Notes under the pieces: model-generated
Told to the model about the DNA's origin: nothing
Database searches by the model: none
The model's input: only the letters and a program-made list of their open reading frames with translations
DNA from: Aurantimonas marianensis
GTDB taxonomy: Bacteria > Pseudomonadota > Alphaproteobacteria > Rhizobiales > Rhizobiaceae
Assembly: GCF_024195285.1 (NCBI RefSeq)
Contig: NZ_JALHBS010000039.1
Location: forward strand, 1-53,720
Direction of reading: 5' to 3'
DNA length: 53,720 nt
Part shown: positions 23,984 through 33,376 of the stretch, piece after piece
Position numbering within the stretch: the stretch's first letter is position 1
Layout of the letters: every line of letters begins with the position of its first letter
Position numbers and translations under genes: made by a program

Positions 23984-25765
23984 TCAGCGCGAGATGCGAA
24001 GACTGGAAACCTCCTCGGTGATAGCCCCGAAAGCAGCGATCAGCTGATCCTTGTTCTTGGCGTCGTAGTAAAGCTTTGTCGTCGGATCACGCAGGCCGTA
24101 GGACGCGCAGCCCTCGAGCAACGTCTTGACCGAGCTGCCGTCTGTCACGTCGAACGCGATCGTGAAGATCACGATACCGTCGGTGCCATCCGGCTTGCGC
24201 CCGTCGTCCTTGGCGTTCTTGCAGACCTTTTCGGTCATCTCGTTCATGGCCTCGACGTAGCGGCTGTCGCTCGAATTCTTGATGGTTCGCGTGGTGGCGT
24301 CGAACATGCGTCCGGGTCTACCGATTCCCCCCGACCAGACCTGGCCGTAGCCATAGGCGCCCCATCGCGACCTGTTGACGTTGGATGCGCCGCCATAGGT
24401 GTTTTCGCCGTCCGTCATCACCACGAGAACCTTGAGATTGTCCTTGGCATCCTTCGGCTTGCCTTCGACGAATGGCGCGCCGGGCGAGACGACGCGCCAG
24501 CCCCAGGCGATGCCTTCGGGAATGTTGGTCATTCCGGTCGGGCTCATCTTGTCGAGCGCGCCGTCAACCACCGTCTGGGTTGCCGTCAGCGGCGTGATCG
24601 GCGTCGTCGTGCATCCCTCGTTCGGCCCGTTCGAACTGCGGTTGGATTGGGTCGAGCCGACATATTTCATCATGTCCCGCTGCCAGGCGATCGACTGGGA
24701 ATCCGAGCCCCAACGCCCGTCGCTGTCATCTCTCAGGTAATCGTTCTTGCTGCCGCCCCATCCGCCCCAGTCATATTCATCCGGCGCGAACATCGGCACG
24801 AACAGCGAGGCGCCCGATTTGGGCTCGGCGTCGGTGACGGCCAGTCCCTCCGGCCGTGCCTCGACGCAGCCGGCCCACCCCTCCGGAAACCGACGCGCGC
24901 CGAATGTATAACCGTCGCGGGTCGGAACGATAATGCGCGCATTGTCGAACAACCACTGACGGGTCAGGATTTCGCCTGTGTCCCTGCGGTACCAGCGGTC
25001 GCCGCGCTTTTCCGTCATGGCCACGCCATTAACCCTGACGCTCGCCCAATCGAAGTTCTCGTGATGGATCGGAGAGTCGCCAAAACGGTCCATCCAGGAC
25101 GCAGTGACGTTCGCCGGCCCGACATTGACCGACGCCGAGAACGGCACAAGGCCGATCTTGACCGGCGGCTTGCCTGAGGCCGTTTCGTTCACCTTCATCA
25201 GTGAGGCGGTCAGGTCCTTTGCCGCTGTCTTGAGCGTGTCGATCTTTCGCGTGCCGTCGACGCTGGAGCCCATCGATCCGGAATTGTCGAGAACCAGCGC
25301 CATCTCGATGGACAGGTTCTCGAGGACGACCTCACTCGTGCTGGCGATAGGGAAGTTGCGCCAGTCGACCGTCTCGTTGGTGACGAATGCGAGGAGATCG
25401 CCGAACCATGTGGGCTGCTGGCGCGTGGCGGACACCTTGAGAACCCTGTCACCGCCGATCAGCTGAACGCCGTCATAGCTGAACTGGGTATAGGACTGCG
25501 TGTCTTCTCCGGCGTTGTGAAAGAAATAACCTTCGGCCACCTTGGCCAGAAAGGCCGGATCCTGAGACTGGGCATACTCCTTCGCGGCGGCGAGTGCCGC
25601 GGTGTCGGCGGATTGTTGCAGATTGCGTTCGGCGCTGTAAATCGTGCTCAGATCGACGGCCGCGGCCATAGCTGTCGCCAGAACAGGCAAGGTCAGGCCA
25701 AAAATCATCGCGACGTTGCCCCGCCGATCGAGCCATAGGACTGGAGGTTTGAATCGGGTCCGCAT
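23984..25765 (-). CDS. tadG: TadG-like pilus assembly protein with VWA domain
   Basis: A 593-residue protein. The N-terminus (RRGNVAMIFGLTLPVLATAMAAAVDLS) is the Tad/Flp prepilin-like segment with one transmembrane helix at about 18-40. From about 150 follows a von Willebrand A domain with the metal site DNSGS (160-164), interrupted by a long insertion. TadG proteins are envelope components of the tight-adherence pilus machinery. It is the last of three co-oriented Tad genes. The rest of a tad/cpa operon (ATPase, secretin, prepilin) is not in the window, so this is a detached minor-pseudopilin cluster. Confidence 0.85.
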   Translation of the reverse strand: MRTRFKPPVLWLDRRGNVAMIFGLTLPVLATAMAAAVDLSTIYSAERNLQQSADTAALAAAKEYAQSQDPAFLAKVAEGYFFHNAGEDTQSYTQFSYDGVQLIGGDRVLKVSATRQQPTWFGDLLAFVTNETVDWRNFPIASTSEVVLENLSIEMALVLDNSGSMGSSVDGTRKIDTLKTAAKDLTASLMKVNETASGKPPVKIGLVPFSASVNVGPANVTASWMDRFGDSPIHHENFDWASVRVNGVAMTEKRGDRWYRRDTGEILTRQWLFDNARIIVPTRDGYTFGARRFPEGWAGCVEARPEGLAVTDAEPKSGASLFVPMFAPDEYDWGGWGGSKNDYLRDDSDGRWGSDSQSIAWQRDMMKYVGSTQSNRSSNGPNEGCTTTPITPLTATQTVVDGALDKMSPTGMTNIPEGIAWGWRVVSPGAPFVEGKPKDAKDNLKVLVVMTDGENTYGGASNVNRSRWGAYGYGQVWSGGIGRPGRMFDATTRTIKNSSDSRYVEAMNEMTEKVCKNAKDDGRKPDGTDGIVIFTIAFDVTDGSSVKTLLEGCASYGLRDPTTKLYYDAKNKDQLIAAFGAITEEVSSLRISR

Positions 25766-25830
25766 CGTGTTTCCTACCGTTTATCCGATTGGAAGATAAA
25801 AATGAAAATTTACACTGGATATTTTAGTTT

Positions 25831-26400
25831 TCAATTTGTCCAGACAATAGATTTACTGATGCGCGGTCGAAATGTGTAAGATTTCTTGATTTTTATGCCT
25901 GAAAAAGATTTCGTGTAGTCAAGTAGGGGCTGGTAGTCGTAGGTGACATCCGCCACGACGAGGTAGCTCGTCGCGCCGAAATCGAGTTTGGACGGGACGG
26001 GATAGGGCGCGCCAGCCGTCAGCGCGGTGCCGGAACTGGCTTGCGACCAGTCGATCGTGCCTTGTCCCTTTTCGTCGACGGTGACGGTGGTGACGACGAT
26101 CTGCAGACCGTCCGGCGAAAACGGGGCCATGACGGCGCTCGAAATATTGAAGATGTTGTCGATCGCCGTCTGGTTCATCACGCGGTTGCGGGCGACGAGA
26201 TTACCGACCGTTTCCGCCGTCGTCTCGACCTTGCGGCTGGCGTCGAGTGCCTTCGACGCTTCGAAGCCGCCGAGATAGAGCAGCAACATGACCGGAAGGA
26301 TCAACGCGAATTCGAGCGCGGCGACACCGCTTCGGTTCGAGACGAAGGCGTGGAGAGCCGACTTGAAGGAAATTTGAATGGTTCGGAAGCCTATGCGCAT
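25831..26400 (-). CDS. TadE-like pseudopilin
   Basis: A 189-residue protein with the TadE/TadF signature: a short basic N-terminus, RSGVAALEFALILPVMLLLYLGGFE at about 23-47 with the conserved glutamate five residues after the cleavage-type glycine, then a beta-rich domain exposed outside. It would be processed by a prepilin peptidase and act in Flp pilus biogenesis. It starts 7 bases after the upstream TadE-like gene stops and is 65 bases before tadG. Confidence 0.85.
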   Translation of the reverse strand: MRIGFRTIQISFKSALHAFVSNRSGVAALEFALILPVMLLLYLGGFEASKALDASRKVETTAETVGNLVARNRVMNQTAIDNIFNISSAVMAPFSPDGLQIVVTTVTVDEKGQGTIDWSQASSGTALTAGAPYPVPSKLDFGATSYLVVADVTYDYQPLLDYTKSFSGIKIKKSYTFRPRISKSIVWTN

Positions 26401-26407
26401 CGTGTCC

Positions 26408-26977
26408 TCAGGAGCAGTTGGATTTGCTGCTCTTCAAGTCCCCGAAGGGTTCGTTCATGAACGCCGTGATCGAAAACAGGATATCGTTGCCATTTGTGTC
26501 GGAAGCGATTTCGTGAAGAAACGAGGCCACCCACGGCCATTCGTAGAACGCGCGCAGCACGGTGATCGAGTTCGCGCTGCCCGGATCGAAACAGAAATTC
26601 TTGTCGTCAACGGTTTTCAGCTGCAGGGGAATGTCGGTCGGGATATTGCCGAATGCGGGAAAAGTACGAAGGTCGATCTTGAGCTTGTCGCATGACAGCA
26701 TGAAGTCGACCTTGTCGCAGATCTTCGTGCGAAACAGCTTGTCATCGATATCCGATTGCTGGATCTGGCCGGTCAGGACTTGCCGCGCGACGTTATCTAC
26801 CGCGGTGTCGAGCAACATGCCGGCCGCCGAAATCGCGAAGGTTTCGATGATCGCGAACATCAGCATGAAGAACGGCGCGGCGACCATGGCGAATTCCACC
26901 GCCGTCGCGCCGGATCGATCGCGCGAAAATCCGGGACGCGAGCGAACGGCGGCAAAGATGGCGGACCGGTAGGTCAC
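26408..26977 (-). CDS. TadE-like pseudopilin
   Basis: A TadE family protein of 189 residues from a GTG at 26977; a TTG at 27055 would add 26 basic residues but has no clear ribosome-binding site, whereas GGAG lies upstream of the GTG. The motif RSGATAVEFAMVAAPFFMLM holds the prepilin-type glycine, glutamate and helix. Four cysteines in the outer part (KICDKVD, MLSCDKL, NFCFDPG and near the C-terminus, SNCS) may form disulfides. First gene of the three-gene Tad unit. Confidence 0.8.
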   Translation of the reverse strand: MTYRSAIFAAVRSRPGFSRDRSGATAVEFAMVAAPFFMLMFAIIETFAISAAGMLLDTAVDNVARQVLTGQIQQSDIDDKLFRTKICDKVDFMLSCDKLKIDLRTFPAFGNIPTDIPLQLKTVDDKNFCFDPGSANSITVLRAFYEWPWVASFLHEIASDTNGNDILFSITAFMNEPFGDLKSSKSNCS

Positions 26978-27267
26978 GTTGCGGAAGTCTCCGTTATTTC
27001 TCAATCGCCCATTATCCGCACGCTTTGTTACTTTTCTCTGATTTCGGCGGAACAAATTGCGAGGAATGCGATCAGGACCGACAATCGGGGGGCGTCTTGC
27101 AGGCGGCGTATTGCCTTTATGACGCTGGCTGGTAGAGCTTTGAGCCTAGTCCGAGGCAACGCGGCGCGGGCTCGTGGGGCCTTTTGGCCGGGCCAGTGCC
27201 GGTTCCCGTTCAGCCTGGTAGCGGTGCTGGATGCGCGCCTCTTGTGTCGATCAGCCGAAGGGTTTCC
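26978..27267. other. Divergent intergenic region, nothing specific
   Basis: About 290 bases between the Tad unit and the phosphomannomutase gene. It must hold both promoters. I see no convincing hairpin, repeat or RNA gene; AAGGG just before 27268 is the ribosome-binding site of the downstream gene. Confidence 0.4.
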
Positions 27268-28788
27268 ATGTTTCCCAAGCCTGTCGCCGTCGCCGCTCCC
27301 AACAGTCTCGAATTCGAAACCCGGCCCTTGGTGAAGCCTACCGGCTTTCGCGAGTATGACGCGCGCTGGTGGCTCGGGCGGCCAGGCGATCCAAAGGCTC
27401 CCGAGCTGAACCTCATGGGCGTGACGGCGCTGGGGCTTGGACTGGCGACGCTGATCGCCGAGCGCGGCATCGCGCGTGATATCGTCGTCGGCCATGACTT
27501 TCGCGAATACAGCCTGGCGATCAAGACGGCGCTGACGGCCGGTCTGATGGCCGGCGGCGCCAAGGTGCACGACATCGGCCTGGCGCTCTCGCCGATGGCC
27601 TATTTCGCCCAGTTCGCGCTGGACTGCCAATCGGTCGCCATGGTCACCGCGTCGCATAACGAAAATGGCTGGACCGGCGTCAAGATGGGCTGCGACCGTC
27701 CGCTGACCTTCGGTCCGGACGAGATGGCCCGCTTGCGCGACATCGTCCTGTCGGGGGATTTCAAGAGCGAGGCTGGCGGTTCGTACCGTTTCGTCGAAGA
27801 TTTCGCCAAGGCGTATGCCGACGACCTCGTCGCGGGCCATGCGATCAAACGCAGGCTCAAGGTGATCGCGGCCTGCGGCAACGGCACGGCCGGGGCCTTC
27901 GCGCCGGAAATCCTGCGGCGGATCGGCTGCAAGGTGACCGAGCTCGATACCGCGCTCGACCATTCCTTCCCGCGCTACAATCCGAATCCGGAGGACATGG
28001 AAATGCTCCATGCGATCCGCGACGCGGTGCTGGCGCACGGCGCCGACGTCGGCTTCGGCTTCGACGGCGATGGCGACCGCTGCGGCATCGTCGACAATGA
28101 AGGCCGGGAGATCTTCGCTGACAAGATCGGCGTGATGCTGGCGCGGGATCTGTCCTCGATCTATCCGAACGCGCAATTCGTCGTCGACGTGAAGTCGACC
28201 GGCCTGTTCATGACCGACCCTGTCCTGAACGAGCGGGGCGCCAAGACCGACTACTGGAAGACCGGTCATTCCTATATCAAGCGCCGGGTGAACGAGCTGT
28301 CGGCAATCGCCGGCTTCGAGAAATCCGGGCATTTCTTCTTCAATACGCCGATCGGCCGCGGCTATGACGACGGCCTGATGACCGCGATCGCCGTCGCGGA
28401 AATGCTGGATCGCAACCCCGAGAACTCGATGGCGGATCTCTACCGCGCGCTGCCGCTGACCTACGGCTCGCCGACCATGTCGCCGCATTGCCCCGATGAG
28501 GTGAAATACGGGGTCGTCGATCGTGTCATCGCCGACATCGAGGCGATGCGCGCCGCCGGGGAACCGCTCGCCGGCCAGCCGATCGCCGATGTCGTCACGG
28601 TCAACGGCATCCGGGTGACGGCGGAAGACGGGACCTGGGGGCTGGTGCGGGCCTCGTCCAACAAGCCGGAACTCGTCGTCGTGGTCGAGAGCCCGGTGTC
28701 CGAGGCGCGCAAGCGCGAGATGTTCGCGGCGGTCGACGCGATCCTGCGGCGAAACGGAGAGGTCGGTGCCTATAACCAGACGCTTTGA
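27268..28788 (+). CDS. manB: Phosphomannomutase/phosphoglucomutase
   Basis: A 506-residue alpha-D-phosphohexomutase. VTASHNENG carries the phosphoserine, GFGFDGDGDR the magnesium site, EKSGHFFF the sugar-binding loop and RASSNKPE the phosphate-binding loop, in the normal order. It interconverts hexose-6-phosphate and hexose-1-phosphate for nucleotide-sugar and surface-polysaccharide synthesis. It is a little longer than typical PMM/PGM (about 460). The ATG at 27268 follows AAGGG; upstream in-frame codons are not family-like. Downstream are cysQ and polysaccharide genes, supporting that role. Confidence 0.9.
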   Translation: MFPKPVAVAAPNSLEFETRPLVKPTGFREYDARWWLGRPGDPKAPELNLMGVTALGLGLATLIAERGIARDIVVGHDFREYSLAIKTALTAGLMAGGAKVHDIGLALSPMAYFAQFALDCQSVAMVTASHNENGWTGVKMGCDRPLTFGPDEMARLRDIVLSGDFKSEAGGSYRFVEDFAKAYADDLVAGHAIKRRLKVIAACGNGTAGAFAPEILRRIGCKVTELDTALDHSFPRYNPNPEDMEMLHAIRDAVLAHGADVGFGFDGDGDRCGIVDNEGREIFADKIGVMLARDLSSIYPNAQFVVDVKSTGLFMTDPVLNERGAKTDYWKTGHSYIKRRVNELSAIAGFEKSGHFFFNTPIGRGYDDGLMTAIAVAEMLDRNPENSMADLYRALPLTYGSPTMSPHCPDEVKYGVVDRVIADIEAMRAAGEPLAGQPIADVVTVNGIRVTAEDGTWGLVRASSNKPELVVVVESPVSEARKREMFAAVDAILRRNGEVGAYNQTL

Positions 28789-28863
28789 TAGGCCGACGCG
28801 CACGGTGCGCCGGCGGGCGTTTGTGCGCGGTGAGCCGGCATTGCAGCAGGCGCGGGGCCGAAG

Positions 28864-29676
28864 ATGACAGCCAGCGTCGATACAGGCCTTCTCGTGGCCG
28901 CCGTTCGCGCCGGCATGGCCGCGATCGTCGAGCGCGGACCCGGTCCGGCGGGCGTCGACTACAAGGACGATGCTTCGCCGGTAACCGAAGCCGATCGGGC
29001 GGCTGAGCATGCCATTACGGCGCTCATCGAAGCCGCCTGTTCCGTCCCCATCCTTGCCGAGGAACGCTTTTCCGCCGGCGAGATTCCGGCGGTCGGGCGG
29101 GCCTTCCTGCTGGTCGACCCTCTCGACGGCACCAAGAGCTATATCGCCGGCAAGCCCGACTACACCGTCAATGTCGCGCTGATCGAGGACGGGATGCCGG
29201 TCTTTGGTTGTGTCGGCGTCCCGGCGACCGGGGAACTCTATTGTGGCGGGAGGGACAGGTCCGCGACGGTCGAGCGCGACGGCGTCTTGCTGACGCTGCG
29301 GGGCCGCCGACCCGGTCCGCGGCTGGATGTCGTCGCCAGCCGCGATCACCTGTCAGATGCGACGCGGCACTACATCGCCGGACTCGACCTCGGCCAGAGG
29401 CGGTCAGTCGGCTCGTCGCTGAAATTCTGTCTTCTGGCCGAGGGAGGCGCTGACATCTATCCATGCCTCGGTCGCACCATGCAGTGGGATACGGCGGCGG
29501 GTGACGCGGTGCTGCGCGCCGCCGGCGGCCTGACCGCTAGGCTCGACGGCTCGCCCCTTCGCTATGGCCGCACCGGCCGACCGGACGAGGACATTTTCGC
29601 TAATCCGCACTTCATCGCCGTCGCCGATCCGCAGGTGCTCGCCCGGCCGGGCGTGATCTTGCGAACGGGTTCCTGA
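28864..29676 (+). CDS. cysQ: 3'(2'),5'-bisphosphate nucleotidase CysQ
   Basis: A 270-residue inositol-monophosphatase-superfamily enzyme. LVDPLDGTKSYI is the metal-binding motif, YKDDASPVTEADRAAE the N-terminal lithium-sensitive motif and WDTAAGDAVLRAAGG the C-terminal one. It dephosphorylates PAP (and PAPS) made during sulfate assimilation or sulfotransfer. It follows manB by 75 bases on the same strand. The stop codon abuts the stop of the convergent sugar transferase gene. Confidence 0.9.
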   Translation: MTASVDTGLLVAAVRAGMAAIVERGPGPAGVDYKDDASPVTEADRAAEHAITALIEAACSVPILAEERFSAGEIPAVGRAFLLVDPLDGTKSYIAGKPDYTVNVALIEDGMPVFGCVGVPATGELYCGGRDRSATVERDGVLLTLRGRRPGPRLDVVASRDHLSDATRHYIAGLDLGQRRSVGSSLKFCLLAEGGADIYPCLGRTMQWDTAAGDAVLRAAGGLTARLDGSPLRYGRTGRPDEDIFANPHFIAVADPQVLARPGVILRTGS

Positions 29677-31212
29677 TCAGTAGGCGCCCTCGGTCTTCAA
29701 CAGGCTGATCGGCGTCATCATCAGGATGTAGAGGTCGAGCAGGATCGACCAGTTCTCGATATAGTAGAGATCGTGCTCGAAGCGCTTCTGCAGCTTGTCG
29801 GGCTGGTCGATCTCGCCGCGCCAGCCCTTGATCTGCGCCCATCCGGTGATTCCGGGCTTCACCTTGTGGCGGCCGAAATAGCCCTCGACGATCTCGACGA
29901 AGGTCTCGTTGCCGCTCGATATCGCGTGGACAGCGTGCGGGCGCGGCCCGACCAGCGAGAGCTCGCCGCGCAGAACGTTGATCAGCTGCGGCAGCTCGTC
30001 GATCGAGGTCCGGCGGATGAACCGCCCGACCCGTGTCACGCGCTTGTCGTTCCTGGTCACGATCTGCCTGGCGAGCGGATCGGACATTTCATGGAAGAGC
30101 GATCGGAACTTGAAGATCTCGACGATCTGATTGTTGAAGCCGTGACGCTTCTGGCGGAACAGGACCGGTCCCTTCGAATCCAGCTTGATGGCGATGGCGG
30201 TGGCGAGGAACACCGGCGAGAGAAGGATCAACGCGAGCGTGGCGAAGCACAGGTCGAAAACCCGTTTGGCGATCCAGTCCCAGTCGGCCAGAGGCCGGTC
30301 GAAGACGTCGATGAGCGGAACCTGGCCAACGAAGGAATAGGTGCGCGGGCGAAACCGCAGCTGCGCCGAGTGCGCCGACAGGCGGATGTCGAGCGGCAGC
30401 ACCCACAATTGCTTGAGGAGCGACAGAACGCGTTTTTCGGCCGAGAGCGGCAGCGTGACGATCAGCATGTCGATCCGGGTCAGCCGGCCGAATTCGACCA
30501 GTTCGGCAATGGTGCCCAGCTTGGGATAGCCGGCGACGATCGGCGGCGATCGGTCGTTGTCGCGGTCGTCGAAGATACCGCAGATGCGGATGTCACTGTC
30601 CGGCTGGATTTCCAGGCTGCGGATCAGTGTCTCGGCTCCCTTGCCGCCGCCGACGATGACGGCGCGTCGCTCCATACGACCGTTGCGGGCCCAGCGGCGG
30701 ATATTGGCGCGCAGCACGAGCCGGGCGAGAGCCAGGGCGGCCGAGCCCCCGACGAACCAGGTTCCGAACCAGACGCGGGAATAGGCGGCATCGTTGTAGA
30801 GAAAGAACAGCATGACGCTGAGCAGCGAGAGCGCCAAGCCCCATGCCGCGACGATGCGCCAGATCTGCATGAAGCGGCCCTTGAGGAGGCTCAACTCGTA
30901 GCCGCCCGCAAGGTTGATCGCAAAGACGCCGACGGCCGCTCCGGCGAAAGACAGCACGATGTAGGGGATGCGGAGAGGGTTGGCGACGCCAACATACTGG
31001 ACGAAGATCAGCAGGCCGATGCTGGCGAGGAGGACGAATTCGATCCCCCGCCAGACGCCCGACAGCATCCGCGGTGTGATGAAATCGTCCTGATACTGCC
31101 TGGCGGCGCGTGCCGCGAAGGCGTTGATCTCGACTGGCGCGGTCGAGGCCGGTGACGGAAAGGCCCGCACCACTTCACGATCGAAAGGCAGACCGCTCTC
31201 GAAATTCGCCAT
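29677..31212 (-). CDS. Undecaprenyl-phosphate sugar-1-phosphate transferase (WcaJ/ExoY-type)
   Basis: A 511-residue polyprenyl-phosphate glycosyl-1-phosphate transferase. Four N-terminal transmembrane helices and a CoA-binding-like Rossmann domain (AVIVGGGKGAETLI) precede the bacterial sugar transferase domain: KRVFDLCFATLALILLSP (membrane re-entrant helix), FKFRSL, SIDELPQL and LSLVGPRP. It starts repeat-unit assembly by putting hexose-1-phosphate on the lipid carrier in the inner membrane. The start at 31212 was chosen because GAGACAGG precedes it; an ATG at 31278 would add 22 residues. Confidence 0.9.
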   Translation of the reverse strand: MANFESGLPFDREVVRAFPSPASTAPVEINAFAARAARQYQDDFITPRMLSGVWRGIEFVLLASIGLLIFVQYVGVANPLRIPYIVLSFAGAAVGVFAINLAGGYELSLLKGRFMQIWRIVAAWGLALSLLSVMLFFLYNDAAYSRVWFGTWFVGGSAALALARLVLRANIRRWARNGRMERRAVIVGGGKGAETLIRSLEIQPDSDIRICGIFDDRDNDRSPPIVAGYPKLGTIAELVEFGRLTRIDMLIVTLPLSAEKRVLSLLKQLWVLPLDIRLSAHSAQLRFRPRTYSFVGQVPLIDVFDRPLADWDWIAKRVFDLCFATLALILLSPVFLATAIAIKLDSKGPVLFRQKRHGFNNQIVEIFKFRSLFHEMSDPLARQIVTRNDKRVTRVGRFIRRTSIDELPQLINVLRGELSLVGPRPHAVHAISSGNETFVEIVEGYFGRHKVKPGITGWAQIKGWRGEIDQPDKLQKRFEHDLYYIENWSILLDLYILMMTPISLLKTEGAY

Positions 31213-31383
31213 CCTGTCTCGCTTCTCGCTCGGTCGGTCCGCGTTCTCACCCAGGCGGTGCCACGTGTCGGCGACCATAGGGCGAAAGGGCTAAGATTTG
31301 CTTGAGCGGATCGAGGGCATTCGAGCGAAGGGGCGGGTACGCGTGACTTCCATCCGCTTCCGGTCGGACTGCTTCTCGGTCGG

Positions 31384-31944
31384 CTAGAACCACCGTTCGC
31401 GGATATAGAGCGTGTCGCCCGGCAGGATCGGATCGGAGGTCAGAACCCGGCCGGTGAGGACGCGTCCGCCGACCTGGCGGGTGACGTCGATCGATCCCTG
31501 CTCGCCCCGTGGTGTGAAGCCGCCGGCGATGGCCACCGCGTTCTGGACGGTCATGCCGGGGACATAGGTGTATTGACCCCCGGTGGTCACCTCGCCCATG
31601 ATGAAGAACGGACGGTACTGTTCCACCTGGACGGTGATATCGGGATCCTTGAGATAGCCGTTCCGCAGCCGATCGGCCAACTCACCCTCCAGCTGCTTGG
31701 TCGTGCGGCCGCGCGCCGGCACCGATCCGACGAGCGGGAAGGCGACATAGCCCGCCTTGTCGACAGGGTAGGTGCTGGTCAGTCCGTTTTGCTCGAACAC
31801 CGTGACCCGCACGATATCCCCGCTGTCGAGGTGGTATGGCCTGTTCAATGCGGCGTGAAAGGCCGGCGGCACGGGCTTGTAGGATGCGCAGCCCGCAAGC
31901 AGCGTGAGGGTGGTGGCGATCAGGGCCAGCGTTGGTTTGAACAT
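31384..31944 (-). CDS. Wza/ExoF-type polysaccharide export lipoprotein
   Basis: A 186-residue outer-membrane polysaccharide exporter. The signal peptide ends in the lipobox LAGC (lipidated Cys19). LDSGDIVRVTVFEQ begins the poly-export (PES) domain, and one SLBB domain follows (FFIMGEVTTGGQYTYVPGMTVQNAVAIAGG). It is short compared with Wza (about 380), as is usual for rhizobial ExoF-like partners without the C-terminal barrel helix. It lies 5' of the sugar transferase gene on the same strand and with it points to an exopolysaccharide system. Confidence 0.9.
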   Translation of the reverse strand: MFKPTLALIATTLTLLAGCASYKPVPPAFHAALNRPYHLDSGDIVRVTVFEQNGLTSTYPVDKAGYVAFPLVGSVPARGRTTKQLEGELADRLRNGYLKDPDITVQVEQYRPFFIMGEVTTGGQYTYVPGMTVQNAVAIAGGFTPRGEQGSIDVTRQVGGRVLTGRVLTSDPILPGDTLYIRERWF

Positions 31945-32173
31945 GGCTGCTTTCCCGTGGCGATCCCATGCCGGCGGGCAGGGCGGCGTCTTGTGCGATG
32001 TTATAGGGTCGTTAGGGTTAACCGTCGGTAAAGCGGCCGACCTGACCTTTCCCCAGGCGTCGCGCGCACGCCTTAACCGCGCGGTTACCGGGACGGATCA
32101 GGATGGGATCGATGCCGTTCATCCGGAGTGAGAAGTTGCGCCAATCGCCGCCGTTGTCGTCTTCGACATCGCA

Positions 32174-33001
32174 ATGCCGCCGCCTCGCGACGGATGGCGC
32201 CGCTTTGCTCGTCTCGCGCGACAGTCGGTCAAGGCGAGCGAAGCGATGAGCGGCGGGTTGTCCGGCTTCGGCACGGCGCTGGGCGGTCTTTTCGGGCGCA
32301 GGGGGCCGTCTCGGCGCTCACCGGCGGCGACGGCCCGCGAAGGGACCGAAACCGGCGGCGGCGGGAATTCGCGGCGCGGCGCCGTCGATGCCGAGGCTCC
32401 CGCGTGTTCCGTCACGGCGGGCGAGGGGGTCACGGCCGGAGAGCTAGTTGCCGGGGTTCATCACGGGGATATCCGTCGATTGGTCGTTGTGTCGACCTGG
32501 AGCGACCGACGGCGGAGTGGCGGCGTCGAGATCGTCCGGCGTCTGACGGCAAGCGGGCTCACCTGCGTGCTGATCGATCTGACCGGCGAGGATCATGTCG
32601 CCACGGCGATGGGTCTGCGGCCAGATTGCGAAGGCTTCGCCACCCTTGCGGAGGGTCTTTCGTCGCTGACCGATGTCATTCACCGCGATCACTTCACCCG
32701 CGCCCATGTGGTTCCCTCCGCCGGCTACAAGATAAGGTCGACGGACCCGGTCGAGCAGGCGGATCTGCGCCTGTTCCTGGCAGCCTTCGCCGAAGCCTAT
32801 GAATGCACCGTGACCGAATTCGACAGGAACGCGGTGGACCGCCTGCCGGTCATTCTCGACGAGGAGACCGCGCTCGTTGTCGCCGGACCGCCGGGCGTGG
32901 ACGTCCGCTCCGGCGATCTCGTCCATGCGCTCGGCGCGATCGGGATCGAGGATCTGCTGTTCATGGAATCGACTGGCCCCTCGACGGGCGCAGGCGCATA
33001 G
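32174..33001 (+). CDS. BY-kinase/CpsD-like protein lacking the Walker A motif
   Basis: A 275-residue protein. From about 100 the layout follows the cytoplasmic domain of bacterial tyrosine kinases and chain-length regulators: RRLVVVSTWSD (first strand), a helix, LTCVLIDLTGED (second strand, where Walker A' normally reads LLIDAD), then GFATLAEGLSSLTDVIHRD and AHVVPSAGY. The P-loop itself is missing: the usual GxGKS is replaced by RRRSGG. It is therefore probably not an active kinase. The first 90 residues are low complexity. It is next to the Wza-like gene (divergent), so a regulatory or scaffolding role in exopolysaccharide export is likely. ATG 32174 is the first start after an in-frame stop. 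Confidence 0.6.
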   Translation: MPPPRDGWRRFARLARQSVKASEAMSGGLSGFGTALGGLFGRRGPSRRSPAATAREGTETGGGGNSRRGAVDAEAPACSVTAGEGVTAGELVAGVHHGDIRRLVVVSTWSDRRRSGGVEIVRRLTASGLTCVLIDLTGEDHVATAMGLRPDCEGFATLAEGLSSLTDVIHRDHFTRAHVVPSAGYKIRSTDPVEQADLRLFLAAFAEAYECTVTEFDRNAVDRLPVILDEETALVVAGPPGVDVRSGDLVHALGAIGIEDLLFMESTGPSTGAGA

Positions 33002-33016
33002 GCGGGTGAACCGGCG

Positions 33017-33226
33017 CTATCGACGCGGTGCCGACTCCATCCACTTGATGACGACCATCGCCGGAACCACCCACAGAATCCCGCTGAACAGGAAATAGGC
33101 GAGATGGACCCAGCCGCTCGACTCGGCCAGGTACAGGGTGGCGAAAGCGGTGGCCAAGATGGCGTAGACGACGACGAGCGTCAGCAGGATGATCGCCCCG
33201 ACGAGTTTCTTGATCCTGACCGACAT
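33017..33226 (-). CDS. DUF2842 family small membrane protein
   Basis: A 69-residue protein with two transmembrane helices (about 8-30 and 41-60) and the conserved end LWVVPAMVVIKWM. This matches the DUF2842 family found next to ctaA in Hyphomicrobiales. GGAAAG upstream of the ATG at 33226 acts as ribosome-binding site. It is divergent from ctaA. Function unknown; a link to cytochrome oxidase or haem A supply is inference from location. Confidence 0.8.
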   Translation of the reverse strand: MSVRIKKLVGAIILLTLVVVYAILATAFATLYLAESSGWVHLAYFLFSGILWVVPAMVVIKWMESAPRR

Positions 33227-33376
33227 GTCACGTCTTTCCAACTTGCGGCCCGACGAGGGGAGATGTTCCCGGGCGATGGGTTTCTCTATGGCGGTTTCGC
33301 CCAGGTATTTCCAGCGGGGCGGCCGCGACCTTGCCGCCCTTGATTGCGCCGGACTTTCGGTGCAATGGCATGCGGC

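Noticed and set aside
27028-29349. 773-codon minus-strand open frame
   Set aside because: Antisense to phosphomannomutase and cysQ, whose motifs are complete; high-GC antisense frames are often open.
29773-31155. 460-codon plus-strand open frame
   Set aside because: Antisense to the sugar-1-phosphate transferase, with acidic shadow composition and no domain.
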